In this document: piece after piece, positions 4,903 through 8,196 of the stretch
Position numbering within the stretch: the stretch's first letter is position 1
Layout of the letters: every line of letters begins with the position of its first letter
DNA from: Paracoccaceae bacterium
GTDB taxonomy: Bacteria; Pseudomonadota; Alphaproteobacteria; Rhodobacterales; Rhodobacteraceae
Direction of reading: 5' to 3'
DNA length: 8,196 nt
Assembly: GCA_026982255.1 (NCBI GenBank)
Contig: JALSHL010000309.1
Coordinates: 1-8,196, forward strand
Made by a program: the position numbers and the translations under genes
Notes under the pieces: generated by a model
Told to the model about the DNA's origin: nothing
The model's database searches: none
Seen by the model: only the letters and a program-made list of their open reading frames with translations

Positions 4903-5868
4903 TTACTCCCCCACCATCCATTCGGCGTCCGGTGTGAGCGCGTCGAAAGCGAAGGCAAAAGCGACATCGTGGACGACGTCCTTGCCGGTTGCGGCGTCAT
5001 AGACGCGGATGGAGCCGATGTCGCGGGCATCCGCAATCCGCCGTGTGCCCAGCGCGCTGGCCATGCCGCGTTTCCATTCGATGCGCAGGCCGGCCTCTTC
5101 CAGAACCTCCACTTCCTGCAGGCGCTCCAGCGGCCAGGCGCGGTTGCCGACGACGATGACGCGGGCCAGCGGCTCGATGCCGAAGGGCGGCGCGTCGCCA
5201 TTATACAGGAACGGACGGTCGGCGCGGTCGTAACCGGCATAGGGGTTGGAGCCATAGGCGCGGTTGTAATTGGCGGGGCGGCCCATGACCTCGCCGTCGG
5301 GGTTGCGTTCGCGGAAACTGGCGAGGGATTCTTCCCAGCTGACGATCTTGTCCAGTCTCGCGCCGGTCATCTCGCCGACGATCCCCTCGCCGGTGAACTG
5401 CTGCCACCAGCTTTCGGTTTCGCGGTCGAACATCACGAGGTTCGAGGCCAGCAGCTTGCCCGAAACGCCGAATTCCAGCGTGCGCCCCTGCACGCGGCGG
5501 TCAAAAACGATGGCGGAGTTGCACAGCGGGCAGAAGGTGACGGCGATCGGGATGCCGCTGATGGTATCGTTGACGATCTCGTGCCAGGTCAGATAGCGGA
5601 TGGGGTAGGCCCGCGGGGTGGCGCCCTCGATTTCCACGGTCACCACCGGCTCGTTTTCGGGAAAGGTAACGATACCGGCGGGCACCACGGTGATGTCGGA
5701 CAGGGCCGGAATACCGTCGCGGGGCGGGCCGCCGCCGATGATGTCGACGAAATCGACCGAGGTTTTCGAGAAGTCGGTATTCGGCCATTCCGATGTCCAG
5801 AAAGGCGCCTGCGCGGCGACCGGCAGGGCGAACAGGGTGGCAAGGGCAATCAGGATGGCGCGGAACAT
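4903..5868 (-). CDS. Exported DUF3179 domain-containing protein
   Basis: A 321-residue protein. Residues 1-21 form a Sec signal peptide (MFRAILIALATLFALPVAAQA, cut after AQA), so the mature protein is periplasmic or secreted. The body matches DUF3179: TFCPLCNSAIVFDR (111-124) with a CPLC pair at 113-116, GVSGKL (134-139), ESWWQQFTG (152-160) and an NRAYGSNPYAGYD block (202-214). The function of the family is unknown to me. The CxxC could bind metal or form a disulfide, which is inference. The start at 5868 is chosen for AAAGGAG (5882-5876) seven bases upstream and because the signal peptide begins there. An earlier in-frame ATG at 5934 would bury the signal. A terminator (5947-5979) separates it from the cyclophilin genes, so it likely has its own promoter. 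Confidence 0.9.
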   Translation of the reverse strand: MFRAILIALATLFALPVAAQAPFWTSEWPNTDFSKTSVDFVDIIGGGPPRDGIPALSDITVVPAGIVTFPENEPVVTVEIEGATPRAYPIRYLTWHEIVNDTISGIPIAVTFCPLCNSAIVFDRRVQGRTLEFGVSGKLLASNLVMFDRETESWWQQFTGEGIVGEMTGARLDKIVSWEESLASFRERNPDGEVMGRPANYNRAYGSNPYAGYDRADRPFLYNGDAPPFGIEPLARVIVVGNRAWPLERLQEVEVLEEAGLRIEWKRGMASALGTRRIADARDIGSIRVYDAATGKDVVHDVAFAFAFDALTPDAEWMVGE

Positions 5869-5946
5869 GGGCAGACTCCTTTGGTTGACGCCCAGCCTGC
5901 GCCGGAATACGGGCGGCGCGATAGCCCCGCTCACGCGGAATTGAGC

Positions 5947-5979
5947 AAAAGAGAAGGGCGGAGAAATTCCCCGCCCTTC
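5947..5979 (-). terminator. Intrinsic terminator of the coaD-cyclophilin unit
   Basis: Read leftward: GAAGGGCGG (5979-5971) pairs perfectly with CCGCCCTTC (5961-5953) around a 9-base loop, followed by TCTTTTG. It lies 23 bases after the stop of the membrane-anchored cyclophilin. There is no T run on the other strand, so it acts on the minus strand only. Confidence 0.8.
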
Positions 5980-6002
5980 AAGGTATGCTTTATGAAGTCC
6001 GT

Positions 6003-6658
<656 letters not shown>

Positions 6659-6659
<1 letters not shown>

Positions 6660-7165
6660 CAGACGTCCGCCGCCACTTTGACCGAAATCATGCGGTCGGG
6701 GTTTGCGGGCGGCTCGCCACGGGTGATGTTGTCAACGTATTCCATCCCCTCGATCACGCGGCCATAGACGGTGTATTGCCCGTTCAGGAAATGCCCGTCC
6801 TGGAACATGATGAAGAATTGCGAGTTGGCGGAATTCGGATCCTGCGAGCGCGCAGCCCCCAGAACGCCGCGGTCGAACGGCAGTTTGGAAAACTCCGCCG
6901 GAACATTGCCGAGGTCGGAACCGCCGGTGCCGGCCATGCGGATGTTGAAATCCTTTTCCATGTTGCCGTTGGCGACGTCGCCGGTCTGGGCCATGAAACC
7001 GTCGATCACGCGATGGAAGGCGACATTGTCGTAAGCGCCGGCGCGGGCCAGCTCCTTCATGCGTTCAACGTGTTTGGGGGCCACATCGGGCAGCAGCTCG
7101 ACTACGACGTTGCCGTCCTTCAGCTCGATGATGACAGTGTTTTCGGGGTCTTTGATCTCGGCCAT
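6659..7165 (-). CDS. Cytoplasmic cyclophilin-type peptidyl-prolyl isomerase
   Basis: A 168-residue single-domain cyclophilin with no signal peptide. It isomerises X-Pro bonds during protein folding. Active-site residues are visible in AFHRVIDGFMAQTGD (49-63; R52, F57, M58, Q60) and NSQFFIMF (114-121; Q116, F118). The CypA Trp121 and His126 positions are Phe126 and Tyr131, as is common in bacterial PpiA/PpiB. The FHRVIDGFMAQTGDVA core is nearly identical in the membrane-anchored neighbour, so the pair arose by duplication, with one copy gaining the membrane segment. A strong AGGAGG lies six bases before the start. The gap to coaD upstream is 66 bases with no convincing terminator, so cotranscription is likely. 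Confidence 0.95.
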
Positions 7166-7231
7166 GAATGCCTCCTGTTAAGTGTCCAGAAGGCAAAATA
7201 TGGTCTGCGGGGGCAAAACGAAACCCCTGTG

Positions 7232-7729
7232 TCAGTTTTTCGCGTATTTATTCTGCAGGGCCGTGGCCACGGCAGCAGGCACAAAACTGGAAATATCGCC
7301 GCCGAGGCGGGCGATTTCCTTGACCAGACGCGAGGCGATGGCCTGATACGGCGCGTCGGCCATCAGGAACACGGTCTCGATCCCGTCGTTCATGGCCCGG
7401 TTCATGCCGACCATCTGGAATTCGTATTCGAAGTCGGAAACCGCGCGCAGGCCGCGGATGATCACCCCTGCCCCGACATCGGTGGCACAGTCGATCAGCA
7501 GGTTCTCGAACGGATGCACGACGATTTCGGTGTCGCAGCTTGCGGCAATGCTGGCGCAGTCGGCCTCGATCATCGCCACGCGTTCCTCCAGCGTGAACAA
7601 CGGGCCCTTGTCGCGGTTGATGGCAACGCCGATCACCAGCTTGTCTACAAGGCTGCAGGCCCGCGTGATGATATCGCGATGCCCGAGGGTAATCGGATCG
7701 AAAGTGCCCGGATACAGACCGATACGCAT
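7232..7729 (-). CDS. coaD: Phosphopantetheine adenylyltransferase (PPAT)
   Basis: Transfers AMP from ATP to 4'-phosphopantetheine, giving dephospho-CoA, the penultimate step of coenzyme A synthesis, in the cytoplasm. The 165 residues fit the family. Hallmarks are YPGTFDPITLGH at 6-17 (nucleotidyltransferase TxGH motif), FTLEERVAMI (45-54), VIIRGLRAVSDFEYE (89-103), VFLMAD (120-125) and SRLVKEIA (133-140). The start at 7729 is chosen because MRIGLYPGTFD is the standard N-terminus and AAAGGGA stands just upstream. An earlier in-frame ATG at 7756 would add nine basic residues not typical of the family. The upstream gap contains an inverted repeat (7752-7777) and a run of seven T/A pairs. Confidence 0.98.
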   Translation of the reverse strand: MRIGLYPGTFDPITLGHRDIITRACSLVDKLVIGVAINRDKGPLFTLEERVAMIEADCASIAASCDTEIVVHPFENLLIDCATDVGAGVIIRGLRAVSDFEYEFQMVGMNRAMNDGIETVFLMADAPYQAIASRLVKEIARLGGDISSFVPAAVATALQNKYAKN

Positions 7730-7751
7730 GGATGTCCCTTTCCTTTTTTTG

Positions 7752-7777
7752 TGCAACGCAACATTATTGCGCGTGCA
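7752..7777. repeat. Inverted repeat upstream of coaD
   Basis: TGCAACGCAA (7752-7761) mirrors TTGCGCGTGCA (7767-7777) around CATTA, with one base of offset in the arms. On the minus strand it is followed by an A run, not a T run, so it is not a terminator for the CBS gene. It may be an operator or a leader hairpin. TTGACC (7784-7779) is -35-like for coaD but lacks a good -10. Confidence 0.4.
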
Positions 7778-7802
7778 AGGTCAAGGGGATTTTCGGCACC
7801 GG

Positions 7803-8196
7803 TCAGATATTTCCGGCAATCAGTTCCGCCATCTGCTGGTTCTCGATCTGGATTTCCTTGATACGGGTGGCAACCACGTCGCCGATGGAGATCACCCCGA
7901 CCAGTTTGCCGTTGTCCATCACCGGCATGTGGCGGAAGCGCCCCTCGGTCATGATGACCATCAGTTCCTTCATGGTGTCCGAGGGGCTGCAACTGCGCAC
8001 CTTGTCGGTCATGATATCGCGCACGCAATCGCTCATGCAGGCCACGCCTCGGGCGCCTATCTCGCGCACAATGTCGCGTTCGGACAGGATGCCCTTCATC
8101 TCCTCCCCTTCGCGCACGATCAGCGCCCCCACCCGTTTTTCCGAAAGAAGCTTCGCCGCCTCCGAGACCGTGTCCCCCGGCGCAATCGCATAGATT
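7803..8196 (-). CDS. Small CBS-domain-pair protein, 5' end beyond window
   Basis: 130 residues are visible in an open frame reaching the right edge, so the true start is outside. Two CBS motifs are present. The first runs from the edge (APGDTVSEAAKLLSEKRVGALIV) to GILSERDIVREIG. The second runs from VRDIMTDKVRSCSPSDT through RFRHMPVMDNGKLVGVISIGDVV. A short helical tail ends at the TGA (7803). CBS pairs bind adenine nucleotides (AMP, ATP, SAM) and act as regulatory modules. Single-module proteins of about 140 residues are common in Rhodobacterales, with mostly unknown partners. An internal GTG at 8132 is not the start, since CBS homology continues upstream. It lies 73 bases before coaD on the same strand and may share its transcript. 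Confidence 0.92.
   Translation of the reverse strand, partial: IYAIAPGDTVSEAAKLLSEKRVGALIVREGEEMKGILSERDIVREIGARGVACMSDCVRDIMTDKVRSCSPSDTMKELMVIMTEGRFRHMPVMDNGKLVGVISIGDVVATRIKEIQIENQQMAELIAGNI

Noticed and set aside
7201..7222. A possible terminator between coaD and the soluble cyclophilin
   Set aside because: Only a four-base GGGG/CCCC pairing can be formed, without a T run after it.
6776..7861. A long plus-strand frame across the cyclophilin and coaD genes
   Set aside because: It is the antisense of three recognised minus-strand features and has no ribosome-binding site or domain.
8130..8132. GTG at 8132 as start of the CBS protein
   Set aside because: The frame stays open to the window edge and the upstream residues continue a normal CBS domain, so the gene is cut by the window rather than starting here.

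Overview
The window reads as chromosomal DNA of an alphaproteobacterium, most likely Rhodobacterales (Roseobacter/Rhodobacter group). It is GC-rich with densely packed genes. The protein types (TyrS with a KMGKS loop, NadA/NadC, a DUF3179 protein, paired cyclophilins next to CoaD, a small CBS protein) and their order fit that group. The taxonomic call is inference from gene content and was not tested by a search. Most of the window is ordinary core metabolism. The two unusual parts are a TetR-controlled membrane gene pair (1-1212) and a compact palindromic repeat element (1230-1495).

Layout. (1) 1-272, minus: N-terminal part of a TetR-family regulator running off the left edge. Between it and a divergent plus-strand operon lie two near-identical 18-bp palindromes, 42 bp apart. 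The operon (362-1212) encodes a four-helix membrane protein of unknown function and a DUF3995 membrane protein, with overlapping ATGA. (2) 1230-1495: a 266-bp non-coding element bounded by 33-bp terminal inverted repeats (one mismatch) and filled by two ~95-nt imperfect hairpins, like a MITE or large REP-type element. (3) 1580-2836, plus: tyrS, followed by a probable terminator. (4) 2988-4901, plus: nadA-nadC, the last two steps of de novo NAD precursor synthesis from iminoaspartate, without nadB between or beside them. (5) 4903-5868, minus: an exported DUF3179 protein, convergent with nadC at one base distance.

(6) 5947-8196, minus: a probable unit read right to left. It contains a small CBS-domain protein (5' end outside the window), coaD (coenzyme A synthesis), a soluble cyclophilin and a membrane-anchored cyclophilin. 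The cyclophilins are joined by a TGATG overlap, and the run ends in a clear intrinsic terminator at 5947-5979.

Working together: TyrS serves translation, NadA/NadC make NAMN for NAD, CoaD makes dephospho-CoA, and the two cyclophilins fold proteins in the cytoplasm and at the membrane/periplasm. The TetR cassette looks like a self-contained, ligand-inducible membrane module of unknown purpose. No tRNA, rRNA, CRISPR array, transposase gene or recognised defence system was seen.
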